Source: Enchytraeus crypticus (taxonomy: Eukaryota; Annelida; Clitellata; Enchytraeida; Enchytraeidae). Taken from it: DNA of 64,000 nt. The stretch spans positions 339,001-403,000 of the forward strand of contig CAJHZI010000519.1 in NCBI GenBank assembly GCA_905160935.1. The letters run 5' to 3'. Of this stretch, positions 1 to 14,500 are shown one piece after another (position 1 is the stretch's first letter; each line of letters opens with the position of its first letter). A model generated the notes under the pieces. It was not told the origin of the DNA and made no database searches. It was given only the letters and a program-made list of their open reading frames with translations. Position numbers and translations under genes: made by a program.

Positions 1-3000
1 CAGGCCTGTCCTCTACACTAGGTTTACCTGCATTCTGAGGTCCAAACGACATTTGAGCACTTCTTTCGTTCATAAGATTATTCTCACTGGCCAGTGCCGC
101 TCCAGATTTGGCTGCCTTGGCGGCAGAAGAAGGGAGGGAGTTGGTGTACATGTGGAAGGAAGTGGAGGCGCTTGGATTGGGAGCCAGGGCGCAGTCCACG
201 ACCAGCTGTATAGCCGAGGCTATCTCCTCAAATGAGGGCCTGTAGAGGGGACTCTCCTCCCAACAGTTCTGCATTATCTGGTATCTGCAAAATTCAATGA
301 ATCAATATAGAAAAAAGTTAAGGTTAACGTCAGTGTCCTTACTTGAAAGCGATGTCAGTGATGGGCGAGCCCTGGATTTGAACCCCGCACATACTGATCC
401 GCGGTCGAGTATCATACCGACGTCGCCACTGGCTCCAGCCAGTGGAGCAAGAGGATCAATAAAACAGAAGATCAATACATCGGAGGACAAGTACAGCGGA
501 GGACCAGTACAACAGAGGAACAGTACAACAGAGGACTAGTACAACCTAGGACTAGTACAACAAAGGACTAGTACAATAGAGGACCAGTACAACAAAGGAC
601 TTGATATGAAACTAATCATTTTAAAATGCTTAAAAACCATTCAACAATATTTTATCAAAAGGTTCATTATTCGTAGAATTGACTGTTTTATCAATTATTA
701 ATCATCATCATCATCATCATCCACCCTTTAATCCCAGTTTAACTAGGATCGGGATACAAATAGACTGTCTCAAATCCTCTATGTCCTACACCACAACACC
801 AGCCAATCCCCTATTTGAGACTTTTCCAATCGTTTAAATTTTTGTAGCAATTTCTGGAGCCTAGGCGCTCTCCAACCGAATACCCTTTCTGACTTTGGTA
901 TGGATCTTAGTGCTTTAGTCGCCTTCTACGACACGTGCAGTCACCGGTTAGTCAATTCTTCAATAATCCGGAAAAAACGCGGGGAATATCATTTATTAAA
1001 TTATCACTTATTAATCGTTATTTGAATAAATTAATTGAAGTAATTATTACTAATGCTACTCACACACTATCCGGACAATAGACTGGCTGAGGAAGTCTCT
1101 TTCCAGACTGGACGTACTTAGCCACCTCCCAGTTCTCAATGTCGCAGAAAGGCACGGCTCCTCTGGTGATCAACTCCCACAGTAACACACCGAATGACCA
1201 CTGGAAAAGTTTCGTGCAATCAAATTGGAAAGAAACTGATTTTAGAAAGCTGGTAAAGCTAATGTTAACGTCAATCTACTCACTCGAAAGCGATGTCACT
1301 GACGGGCGAGCCCAGGATTTGAACCCCGCATATACTGATCCGCGATCTATTATCTTAGAGCTGGTAAAGCTAAGGTTACAGTTTCCTCACTCATTTACCG
1401 ATATTAACTCTTGCACCTCTTAATTCATTTTCTCTGATGTTACACAGGTCAAAATATAAACGCGCAATATAGTGAAATGATTAACTATGTTGATATCTAT
1501 CTATCAATTTTTATGCCACATGTTTAAACTGTTAGGCAATTTAGTCCATTTTCCGTATAACCAGTCCAGCGAATGTCTAAGACATACTCTCACATCAGCG
1601 CGGCTGGGATTCGAACCACTTCAGTTCACCTCAGAATCTGCCATTTAAAACTTCATGACGTTACCCCTACGTTATTATGAGTGGCTGGTGTCTTTAAGCT
1701 GTCTCGAGTTTCGGAGCTCTCTAGAGACGTCCCCGACATTGTCTTTAGATGTAGAACCGGACGTTAAATCTTAATTGATTGATGCATTGTGACTAACGAC
1801 GTCACTACGACTGGTGAAGACGTTGGACTCGAGGCACTCCGGGGCGAGCCACCTGACCGGCACGGGGGTCTTGTTGTGGGACAGCCTGTAGTAGTCCCTC
1901 AGGATCAGCTCACGTGACAGCCCAAAGTCAGCCACCTTCACTTGCTCCGCCTTGTCCACCCTGACCAATCACAATCATGTTTATTAATATCCAATCTGAC
2001 CAATCACAAGCAAGATTTTTTAATGTCCAAACTGACCAATCACAATCAAGTTTATTAATGTCTGAGATTCGTCCACTGAATAATCTGAGCAATCACAATC
2101 AATTTTATTAATATCCAACCTGAACAATCACAAACAAGTTTTATATTATCCACCCTGACCAATCACAATCAAGTTTTATATTGTCCTCCCTGACCAATCA
2201 CAATCAAGTTTTATATTGTCCACCCTGACCAATCACAATCAAGTTTCTTTTGTCTACCCTGAACAATCAAAATTAAGTTTTATGTTATCCATTCTGATCA
2301 ATCACAATCAAGTTTTATATTGTCCACCCTTACCAATCACAATCAAGTTTCTTTTGTCTACCCCGAACAATCAAAATCAAGTTTTATGTTATCCATTCTG
2401 ATCAATCACAATTAAGTTTTTAATTGTTTTTTATAACAGATTGCGTGATCGAAGCTTTGACCTAGAGCCCTATTGAATCACTGATTGATTGTTTAATTTA
2501 TTTCGTTGACGGAGCAAGCACTAGTTACATGTAGCTCCACTGATCTCAACGAGGAGTCAGATATTAACATCTACTCGGGTAATATCAGAAAGAGTTTTTC
2601 ACATGCAGTTGCGGGCCGCCAGATCTCTGTGAACGAATCTCATCGACGTGAGGTAGGCCATGCCGTGCGCCACCTGGAGACCCATCTTCAGCAGTCTCAG
2701 CACCGTTATATCCTGCATCAGTCATACAACATCAGCACTTAGCTTAGAGCATCATACTGATATCATTGAAAAATAAAAATTTTAGTTAAAGCATTAATTT
2801 TACAAAAATAACGAATACGTCCAAATCTCTAGCGTTGTTTCTTATTCAACATGGATGCTGAAGATAATAACAGCCTATAAACAGCCTTAGCTGTTCATAT
2901 ATCAAGCTTTACTAAGCAGTGCCTATAACAGCCTTTCAATTCTGTTAGGGGGAAATCCTAAATTCTTGTATCACATTTAAAATATTCAATAATTTATCAT

Positions 3001-5583
3001 ATTTTCTAGTATCTTATATCTACTCTACATTATCTAATAATTTAGAATTTCTAATATCTCATTTTTAATGTCTTATATATACTTTATAATAAGTATTGTA
3101 TCTCCGTGTTGTGCTCGGGTGTGGTTAGACCACTGCATAATAGGGCAACCGCAAACAATCTGCTGCGTGTACGTATGAGGCGACTAAAGGCAGGAGCTGA
3201 GGATGGCAAGAGGGGACCCACCTCACTATGAAATATTTTCCCCCAGGATTACCAGATTAAATGGCAATTTATCCATTAACTGAGGAAGGCAACGGGAAAC
3301 CACCTCACAAGCCATACTTTTCCCAAGCTGTGGGCTACATAAGGTATGGAAGAGGCATAGACTTTGTGAAGGGATTAACTTGATGATCTAAGGAGTGCTC
3401 TTATGGAGCGAGAAAGCAGACTTTGAGTATGAATATGTACCTTGAACCTGCCACTTGGCAATGCACTGAAGAGAGAATAAGTATTATCTGATACTCTATT
3501 TATAATTAAAGGAAAATCTAATTTCTGATGCAGTTCAACTCTGGAGATGGAAGGGAAATTATCACATCATCACCATCATCTTCTTCCCTTTATTCCCAGT
3601 TAAACTATGGTCGGGATACGAATTGACCTTCTCCACTCCTCTCTGTTCCACACCATATTATCCGTCAATTCCCTATAATCTCATCCATTTGTTTTGGAAA
3701 ATTTTATAGCAATTTCTGGAGCCTAGGCGCTCACCAAACGAATGCCCATGGAAGAGAAACCATCACATACTCCATAAAAACTCAATCATCCACCATGACG
3801 GGTAAAACTATTATGGGACGCGTGTCCTACCAGGTCCGGATTCATGATGTATGATCTCATGTCTCCGTGGTGCATGAACGGCAGGATCATCATTGGACTT
3901 CCGTCAGGATCAAAGGTCACGCCGACCACTCCAAGAACATGAGGGTGGTTGAAGTCCTTCATGAGAACGGCTTCTCTGAGAAACAAATCAGCCATCTCTC
4001 TCTCCTCAGGTTTGTCTAGTTGATATATCGATCAATCAATCAATCAATCTCTTTTTAAATTCCTGTTGCTATTATTTCAAACTTTATCAACTGTTATTCC
4101 TTTTAATTGTATTGCACGTCTATTCCGTTTTCCTAGTTATTTTTAAATTTGTATGATTGAGGGTGGTCAACTAGATAGGTTACATGTGACATCCTTGACG
4201 GCCTTGTTTGTGTGTGTCACTGTATATTTTAAGTGTATTGAAATAAACATAGCTCTCTCTCTCTCTCAATCTTTTCAAAACCGACAAAGATTTCCTGTCA
4301 ATCACGAATCAGAATTGATATTAAAAAATTTCTCAGACAATCTTGGTCTTGAGAACCTGTTAATTAATTGAAACTACAGTACATAAATTAATCGCTTAGT
4401 TTTCTTCTTAATACTTCCCTGGTGACTGACATTGAAATGAAATAAACGTTATCACTAAATTTAACCCGTACCAATATTTTGATATCTGTTTAACAAAGGA
4501 GAACACTTACATCTAATGGCTTTCATAACAGGCTATTTTACTATTAAATATACTTACATTTCATTGTTTTCACGGCCACGCGCTCTTCTAGCCTCTCACT
4601 GCGACGTGAGAGATATGCATCGTACACTCTACCAAACTGACCTGTTGCATTAAATATGAACAAAATCATTATTGCTCTTCTATCAATCACCGAGAATTTG
4701 TGGTTTCCGCCCTCTCAAAATTATAGTAAATTATAATGTTTAACCATTGTATCTTAGGGCGGGGTGTAATGCATTGATAGGAGCTTGTGCGTCATAAACG
4801 AAGTTAGGTAACATCGGGCCCGGTTAGTACTTGGAACGATGGCCACCCTGAATGACCAAACCGAATGTTGATAATCCTACGATGTTGGAAGGTAATTCTT
4901 AATCCGTCCAAAATGAAATATTCTACACTGTATCTTACAGTATATACTGTATAGGCAACGATTTATAATGAGCATGGAAAGAATGTAATAACAAAAAACT
5001 ATAAAAATAACCACTTAATCAAAAAAACTCTGTAGCACGTGAGTTTGTCATGTGTAGGCTCATATTCAATGCACAGGCTAATCCCCAAAGCATTTCCTAA
5101 ATACATAAATATTTCCTTCAAGGCACTAACACCTTCACCCTATTTAAAACCTTTTATATGAGCTTATGTTAATTATAATAAATTATACAGTAAACAGCAT
5201 TATATTATACTAAATATTCCTTCTCTGTAAATTTAAGTTACAAAATAGACTGTTTTGGTTAAAGTACATAAATTTAGTCAGGGGATAAAACTTTTATGAA
5301 CAGTCCTCTAAATACCAACACCAAGACAGTAGCTAAACCTTTAAGCCACACGTTGGGGGGGGGGCAGTTTACTCCCAGTCTATGCTCATATGCTCACCTC
5401 GTCCTATCGTGTGAGCCATCCTGAGGTTAGATCTCGAGACCAGCAGATCCTGAAGCGCCTCTCTTACCATTTCACCATCCATCACCGGCTCATCGAGGAA
5501 CCGCCTCGAGTCAGACACCATCAGCGACGGGTGTGAGGCTGAGATACGAGATTTCTCCGTCCATTTCCTCAGTATCTTCATCT
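1..5583 (-). CDS. RTK intracellular tyrosine kinase exons and C-tail
   Basis: Seven exons from 5583 down to 1. Exon 5398-5583 carries the juxtamembrane part and the first half of the Gly loop. Exon 4558-4641 carries the Lys strand. Exon 3831-4015 carries the alpha-C helix ([11 protein letters not shown]) and hinge. Exon 2603-2712 carries HRDLAARN. Exon 1798-1960 carries DFG, the DYY activation loop and the APE equivalent LAPE. Exon 1064-1200 carries WSFGVLLWE. Exon 1-284 carries [12 protein letters not shown] and a Ser/Ala-rich tail. The tail Tyr at about residue 1079 lies in YTN, which fits a YxN Grb2-SH2 motif. All catalytic residues are present, so the kinase is probably active. Confidence 0.95.
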
Positions 5584-8500
5584 CTACACACAACGACACC
5601 GTTCATTTTACCGTGCATTATTATTAGTATCAATACATTTGTGCATTTACAGCACAGTGTATGACACTATAAAACAACAGCACCAAATGGTACACTATAA
5701 AACAACCACAGTATTCATTATACGCGGATCAGTAGGTGCGGGTTCAATCCTGGGCTCGCCCGTCACTGACAAAGCTTTCGAGTGAGGAAACTGACGTTAA
5801 CCTTAGCTTTACCAGCTTTTACTATAAAACAACATCACCGTGTATTATACTATAAAGCAGCAAATCTGGAAATCATTCCCGGTTTTTCTGATTCCTGAAC
5901 ATAATCATGCCCTACAATTGGCACTGTGTATACGTGTAGCCGCGTATAATGAATACTGTGGTTGTCTAATAATACTGAGATCGGGTTAAAACTAACTACA
6001 AAATTTATTAGTAAATTGTAATAAATTGGCAGTGTAATGTAAATTTTAATATGCTGATTATTTTATTCAATAATAATTAAATAATTTACTTAATAATTAA
6101 TTAGTTTATGATAATTGATTACTAAAATGCATTTTCTTCCAAAGCTCATACCGTGTGACTCGGGTTTTCTCAGCAGACTTCCAGAGGGAGTTTTGATGAC
6201 CTTGCCGCGGCGTGACGTCATAAAGCGACAGGCAATGACCATAGATATGATAATCATCAGCAGAGAGCAGACAAATCCAATGCTGAGAGGCCAAAACATG
6301 TCTAACAATAAAACAGTACAAATTTGAAATTTAATAATGATTAATAGAGAAAGATAAAATTTAAATCAAATTCATCATAAAATTTGATAAACTAATTAAA
6401 TTAAATTAATAATTACCCCTACGCTATTGAATGACTCAATAGCGTAGGGGTAACGTAATGAAGTTTTAAATGACAGATCCTGAGGTGAATTTAACTCTCG
6501 CGGGGGCGAATCCCAGCCGCGCTGAAAGTAAAATCTCTGAGAGTAAAATCTCGGACATTCACTGGACTGGTTACACAGATAATGGTCTAAATTGCCTAAC
6601 GGTTTAAACATGGGTATTAAAAAGTGATAGATATCAACACAGTTTATCATTTCACTATAATGTGTGTAATTATTATTATTATTATTATTATTATTAAATT
6701 TTAAAAAATTAATTATAAGTTAACTTTAATTGTAAAGCGATCTATTGCATAACGTAGCAATTTTCTCTAAGTTCACCATAGTTCACATTTAGTTTCAGTT
6801 TTTTCCTTGTTGCATTTGCTTGTTTGTATGTTTTACATGTGAACTCTAAAGAATTGAATGACCCTTTTTGATGTTATTATGAAATTGAATTGAAAAATTA
6901 AATTAAATTATAATATTTAATGTTTAGCCTTTACTGCTGTAGATGCTGAGAAGTAATCTACACTTTATTGTTCATCATACTGTGCCGTACTACGTTTAGA
7001 TGAATCCCTTTGTGCTAAACACTCTAATACAGATCATTTGTCTATATAAATCATCTTTGTATCTTCGTGTTAGGAAAAGGACGTTAAACGTTTACTATTA
7101 CCATTATTATGTTTTGACGCATTCCATTAATTGAACTTAGTCGTAGTTTCGTAGAATAGGGCCTACGCAATATAAGCAACTTTAGACTGGGCATTGGTTA
7201 TTAAATTATTAGATCTTCATTTTGCTGTCTTGTCATTTTAACTTTAGTTACATAGTGCTCGATGTCGTTATTTACGACAGTAACACTCTAATTGCTGCTG
7301 TCATTATCATTACTTTCCTTATTCATAGTATGCTGTGTTGGATTTTGACACTGACGACATTCGATCTCTACTGTTAGTTGCCGTTTTTGTCGTTGTTGTT
7401 TTTGCCACTGTTGTCGCTGTTGTTGTTGTTGTTGTTGATGTTGTCGCTGTTGTTGATGTTGTCGTTGTCGCTGTTGTCGCTGTTGTTGCTTTTGTTGTTG
7501 TTGTTGTTGTTTTTGTCGCTGTTGTTGTCGTTGTTGTTGTTGTTTTTAACCTGAATTAAGATGGAAAGGCCAGATGATGACCGGATGTTGTTTGGACTCC
7601 ACGGCTGCAGCTCGAGTCCTCAGCCTGGCGGATCTAGAGTCCTCAGTGAGTCCATTAGTCACGTGACACATGTAACTGCCAATCATCGACAACCCGCCGT
7701 CCTCGTCTAAACCCGTATTCAGCAGCAGCGACTGATTGGGCAGCAGCACTAATCGAAACCCGTCGAAATCGAGAAGTTTTGTTCCCTTCAGCCAAGAGAT
7801 GGCGACATGAGTGCCGGGATCAGACTCGATCAGACAGTCGAATCTGACCGATGATTGGCCGGTCAGCACGACATCTCTGGGGCCCTCGGTGATGCGGGTC
7901 CGTTCTGAACACACGCCAGGGTTTAGTTATAACTTAAAGTTATACATTAACATGACTGGTTATAAGAAAAATGGACTAAATTGCCTAACAGTTTAAATAC
8001 GTGGTGCTAAAAAGTGATAGATATCGACATAGTTGATCATTTTACTATAATGTGTATTTTTTACTTTACTTTTTAAAATGATATCAAACATACACTACAC
8101 ATGCACGGACACATACACTGGCTGGAGCCAGTGGCGATGTCGGTAAGATATTCGACCTCGGATCAGTGTGAACGGGGTTCAAATTCTGGGCTCGCCCGTC
8201 ACTGACATCTCTTTCGAGTGAGGAAACTAACGTTAACATTAGCTTTATCAGCCTTTTTACACGACTCATTATAACAAGAATTAGAGAAATTCATCCATCT
8301 ATGACAACAGCGAGCATAATTGCGAAAAATCCGAAGCGGCGAGCAAAAAGGAAGATTCAAAAAAATGTAAATTCGAAAATCTAGAAAACCAATCCAAAGA
8401 TGACACCATTACATCTGTTATCATCGTGCAAGACAACATCTATAACTTTTACTACACTGTTTAAGTAGTCAGGAAATGCGATAAATTTCCGTATTACCGG

Positions 8501-11500
8501 TCCTGTCAGAGATTTTACTCTCTGTTCCTAAGGGCCGAGTATCGAACCCGCGGGAGTTTAGTTCAGGATCGTCATACGACGTTACCCGACGATCTGCGCA
8601 TTCAACTATTGAAACATTCAAATTCAGCTATTTCTATAGTCAACGACTAAATGAATGAAATTATTTGGTGAATGAAGCGGATCTTGCGCCATACTTGTGA
8701 TAACAAATTTTATGCGTGTTTACTTTACTTAAGATGTTTATACAACGGACATGAACCTGTCACTATAACCCGAGCACTGTGTAGTAGATAGCCGTGAGGA
8801 TTAGAGGCGTTACACTGAACTGTGAATGTGTTCTTTCTCTTCAACCCTGACAGAGTCAGTTCAGAACCCGCGGCCTTTGTCTCATAAACAATGTCGTCAA
8901 CACCCGGAGCTGTGTAAGTGAATAACAACAACAAAAAGACGAGTAGAGACACACAGATCATATGCTGTTTATTATAATCAACTAGCATAAAGCTATATTT
9001 AATGTCTGCTAACTTATCACAATGGTATCATCACACTTCTCCTCAGCACATTTCTTTTGCAGATGGGTCTGGGTAAATTGATTTGTAGTGACGTGTGCTG
9101 TGGGGACGTCCCTGATAAAAATCCTTGGATGAGGCAACGGACGTTAAATTTTTAATTTTACTATTATTATCATACGCAGCCCGACTGGGATTCGAACCGT
9201 AGTCTCTTGCTTATCACGTAGTTAACAATTCGGCCACCAAACGACTTCAGCTTGTGAAGAGCTTACCATAGTTAAACTGTATATTATATTTTTTTATTAC
9301 TGATCTTTCTGTAATATCTTCTTCTTCTTCAGTGCACTGCCAAGTGGCAGGTTCAAGGTACATATTTATACTCAAAGTCTGCTTTCTCGCTCCATAAGAG
9401 CACTCCTTAGATCAACAAGTTAATCACTTCACAAAGTCTATGCCTTATCCATACCTTATGTAGCCAATAGCTTGGGGAAAAGTATGGCTTGTGAGTTGAT
9501 CTGTAACTATAATATTTGAACAAACTAAAGAGAAGTTTAACTTAGTGCTTTACCTGTTAGTTGATTTCCATTGATCATCCAGCTGACCACCGGTTGAGGT
9601 GTACCCACAACGACACACCTAAGGGTCACTGTGTCGCCAACCGTCACGTTTTGTGACTTTGAGAATTCCACCAGTCTGGGTTTGTCTAAAAACAACCAGG
9701 AAATACAGTAAAGAAATATCCTAATAAGCTATATTCTAAGTTTGCATCACAAACAAAGACACTCGAACGCGGATCAGTATGTGCGGGATTCAAATCCTGG
9801 TCTCGCCCGTCACTGACATCGCTTTCGAGTTAGGAAACTGACGTTAACACTAGCCTTATCAGCTTTATTAATCTTATTCCCTTCTTGTTGACAAGGTTCA
9901 GGGCATAAATTCAGCAACGCACCGTACTATGCATCGGTTGGATGGCTTAATGGATAGCAAGCTTGCAGAGAAGCAGGAGGACATCGGTTCTAATCTCAGC
10001 CAGACTGTTTCTGACAGCATACCTTGTCATACGGAAAGGGACGTTAAACTTAACTATAGAGCTGTTGTATGCGCATAAGATCTGACGACACAGCAAATTT
10101 ATTAATGTAAAAAGTTTTATTTTCAACCTAATATGATTATATGTGGAAGAAAAGATACCTGAAATGATTTTCGTTGCGATATAACCTATTGTTATATCGT
10201 AGTTACTTCATGTTATATCGCAGTATATATATATATATACTATTATAATACTGAAACCATGAAAACAGCAACTAAAGCAATTAAAGAGAAAATTAACACG
10301 TGAAACATATATACTTAAAGCATAATTAATTATCAACACGTAGCCGAAGGAGAGAAATTCCCCGTTACCTTCAATAATGAGTTGTAGGACACCAGACCTG
10401 ACAGACCCCTCGCTGTTGACAGCCTCACAACTGAATCCCCGGGGGTCCGATGTGGTCACGTTTAGGATTCGAATCGTCTGGTTCCCTGAACCCATCTGAA
10501 CCCGAACTGACGGTAAAACAACAGAACCACCCTTCTCGTCCATCAGCGTCCACTTGATACGCGGTATCGGCCTGTAGCAGATCAGATTAGAGATTAGAGA
10601 TCAGTTAGATAAGATTAGAGATCAAATAGATCAGATTAGAGATAAAATAGATCAGATTAGAGATCAGTTAGATAAGATTAGAGGTAAGATAGATTAGATT
10701 AGAGATCAAATAGATTAGATTAGAGATCAGATAGATTAGATTAGAGATAAGATAGATTAGATTAGAGATAAGATAGATTAGATTAGAGATCAGATACATT
10801 AGATTAGAGATCAGATAGATTAGATTAGAGATAAGATAGATTAGATTAGAGATCAGATAGATTAGATTAGAGATAAGATAGATTAGATTAGAGATCAGAT
10901 AGATTAGATTAGAGATAAGATAGATTAGATTAGAGATCAGATAGATTAGATTAGAGATAAGATAGATTAGATTAGAGATCAGATAGATTAGATTAGAGAT
11001 AAGATAGATTAGATTAGAGATCAGATAGATTAGATTAGAGATAAGATAGATTAGATTAGAGATCAGATAGATTAGATTAGAGATCAGATAGATTAGATTA
11101 GAGATAAGATAGATTAGATTAGAGATCAGATAGATTAGATTAGAGATCAGATAGATTAGATTAGAGATAAGATAGATTAGATTAGAGATCAGATAGATTA
11201 GATTAGAGATCAGATAGATTAGATTAGAGATAAGATAGATTAGATTAGAGATCAGATAGATTAGATTAGAGATCAGATAGATTAGATTAGAGATCAGATA
11301 GATTAGATTAGAGATAAGATAGATTATATTAGAGATCAGATAGATTAGATTAGAGATAAGATAGATTAGATTAGAGATTAGATAGATTAGATTAGAGATA
11401 AGATAGATTAGATTAGAGATCAGATAGATTAGAGATTAGAGATAAGATAGATTAGAGATTAGAGATAAGATAGATTAGATTAGAGATAAGATAGATTAGA

Positions 11501-14500
11501 GATTAGAGATCAGATAGATTAGATTAGAGATAAGATAGATTAGAGATTAGTGATCAGATAGATCAGACATGCTTACAATAAAGTAACGCTCTTATTAATA
11601 GATTATAAATTCTTAAATCAATACAATACTTTCATTACCACAAACCTTCCACCGACCAAACACTGCAGTTGAACCGTTTGACCTACAAGCACTCTAGTTA
11701 TAGAGGGGCTGGTTTGAAGAATGAGGGGAGCATGGTTGAATTCGACCCCCTGAGCTCCGGCCACCTCTAATTCTGAGGGGCTTCCCACCACACTATGACG
11801 CAAGAGCTGGTGGGACACCTGACATAGATAGAACCCCTTATCCTCCATTGTTGTGTACACCAGCACCAGAGAACCTACGATAAATAAAGTATCAGTAGTA
11901 TGATATTACACCAGTAATATATTAACAAACCAGTAATATATTAACAAACCAGTAATATATTAACAAACCAGTAATATATTAACAAACCAGTAATATATTA
12001 ACAAACCAGTAATATATTAACAAACCAGTAATATATTAACAAACCAATATTATCAAACCAATGATATAATATCAAATCAATAATATAATATCAAATCAAT
12101 AATATAATATCAAATCAATAATATAATATCAAATCAATAATATAATATCAAATCAATAATATAATATCAAATCAATAATATAATATCAAATCAATAATAT
12201 AATATCAAACCAATAATATAATGTCAAGCCTATAATATCAAAACCAATAATATCATAGCAAAACCAATAATATAAAATCTATGCCTTTTCCGTACCTTAT
12301 ATAGCCTATAGCTTTGGAATAATATGACTTCAGTGGTGACTTCCATATTGCCTTACTCAATTTTTACGTTATCGCCCATACGATACGTGCAGTCAACGAT
12401 CGGTCAATTCTTCAGTGTCCCTCACAAACCACCGGATTTAGTTACAATTATCTTCGTCTAACAAATAAAAATCTGCATTAGACTCTCTTGCATACCATCC
12501 GTTCCAAGAATAAGTCGCTCATTGAACTGGACCGGCACCGGATTTGGGTCCGCCGGATGCTGAACTTTTTTCCAGCTATAGACGAGCAGGTCCGGATCTG
12601 TAAGTCCCGATGGATACCTGCACTCCAAGCGAGCACTGGATCCAGCTGTCACTGTGTACCGGCGTGCATGTTCTCCGCCGGGAAATTGTCCCAATTCTAC
12701 GAGGTAAGTGTACGATAAATCAATACAAGTTCAATGCCTTTACGTGTGTAAAGCTAAAGCTAAAAGCTAAGGTTAACGTCAGTTTCTTCACTCGAAAGCG
12801 ATGTCAGTGACGGGGGAGCCCCGGATTTGAACCCCGCACCTACTGATCCGCGGTCGAGTATCTTACTGACTTCGCCACTGCCTCCAGCCAGTATCAACGT
12901 CTTACCAGAACATCATAGTCATTATCAACTTCCTTTGAATCGCAGCTTAACTAGTGTCCGGATGAGGGTCGAGATACAAATGGACCTTCTCCACTCCTCT
13001 GTCCCATACCATATCCAAATATCTTCCATTCGTTTTAGAAAACTTTCATCAATTTTTGGAGCCCAGACGCTCATAAACTGAATGCCCTTTCAGACGTTGG
13101 TTTGGATCTTAGTGGTTTGTCGCCATTTAGACAAGTGCAGTCCACGGTTGGTCTAGTCTTAGGCAATTCGGACACAACACCGAAGTCACCGGATCCGGAT
13201 AAGAAAAATATAAATGGCTATTATCTTTCGAATGATACTTTAAAAATATCAATCTGCACACAATTAGATATTAATACAATTAGTGCCTAGATAAGCTACT
13301 GTAAATACTAGATAACACTGTTAATAGTCATTGTAAGTTTACAGAGTAACTCAGGTGGTATAGTTATCCATTATGCCGGTTCAGTGCTAGATTCCAATTT
13401 TAGACATTTCTATGGCGCCATATATTAGCTGTATGATCGCGACTTTACGCTAAATCCGGTTTAACCCAAGTTTCATCCTACAGAATAATATAAGAGTTGG
13501 TAGATCTGCGGATTTGAACATCGCAGCTACAGATCCGCAGTTGATCATCAAATAATATCATAATGCATTCATATATACACTATAGTGCTCGACTTTATCA
13601 CGGATGACAGTAGCACTCTAATTGATGTTGTGTTTTGAAATAATAGAGCATTATCAAAATTTACAAGAACAAATTGCAACCTCAATTGTTATCCCGTCAA
13701 TTGTTGTACACTGTCTTTTCAACTTGCACGCTGATTAGTTGCTACTTCCTTTTCGCTAGTATGTTTTGCTAATTTTCAATTGTACATGTATGTTTGAATG
13801 TTCTTGCTTGATTGCTGGCTGTCAACTAGATAGGGTAAATATACCCTCTTTGATGACCTTATGCGTGTATGTTTTCTTGCATGTGTACTTCAATAAACAT
13901 AGTTCTCTCTCTCTCTCTCTCGCCCTCTCTCTCTCTCTCTCTCTCATCAACCTGCTAGTGTTAGACTGATCCCGCACGAAAGGGCCCGCCCATGTTTGTT
14001 GAGGGCAGTGAGGGCGTAGAGGCCCTCGTGGTGTCTGCGGGCAGGGTGAAGCACCAAAGAGCCGTTGGGCTGGGCTGAGAGTCGTCTTGCTTCATCTGTG
14101 GATCCATCGCATCGGTCAACGTCCTTACACCAGTATAATCTAAACATATTAATTATATAAACATATTAACATATTAAGATCTAAACATATTAACATATTA
14201 ATATCTACACATATTAACATATTAACATATTAAAATATTAACATCTAAACATTAAACATTTTAACTTATTAAACATATTATAAGCAATCTAAACATACCT
14301 AAGTTTTCATTATCATCCTGACATCATCCTTGTATGAGGAAACGGACTTTAAACCATATTATTATATTATTATATCATCATCCTCCCTTGAATCTCCCTT
14401 GGTCAACGTCCATACACCAGTATAATCTAAACATATTAAAGTAATGTAAAAAAGCTAAGGTAAAGCTAAGGTTTACGACAGTTTCCTCACTCTAAAGCGA

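Noticed and set aside
6436-6510. tRNA gene suggested by strong A and B boxes
   Set aside because: The same sequence recurs many times with a SINE body and no paired acceptor stem; a retroposon explains it.
13495-13545. Imperfect palindrome GATCTGCGGAT ... AGATCCGCAG
   Set aside because: Arms are short and interrupted; it resembles a SINE-1 fragment (CGGATCAG region) and is weaker than the perfect hairpins reported.
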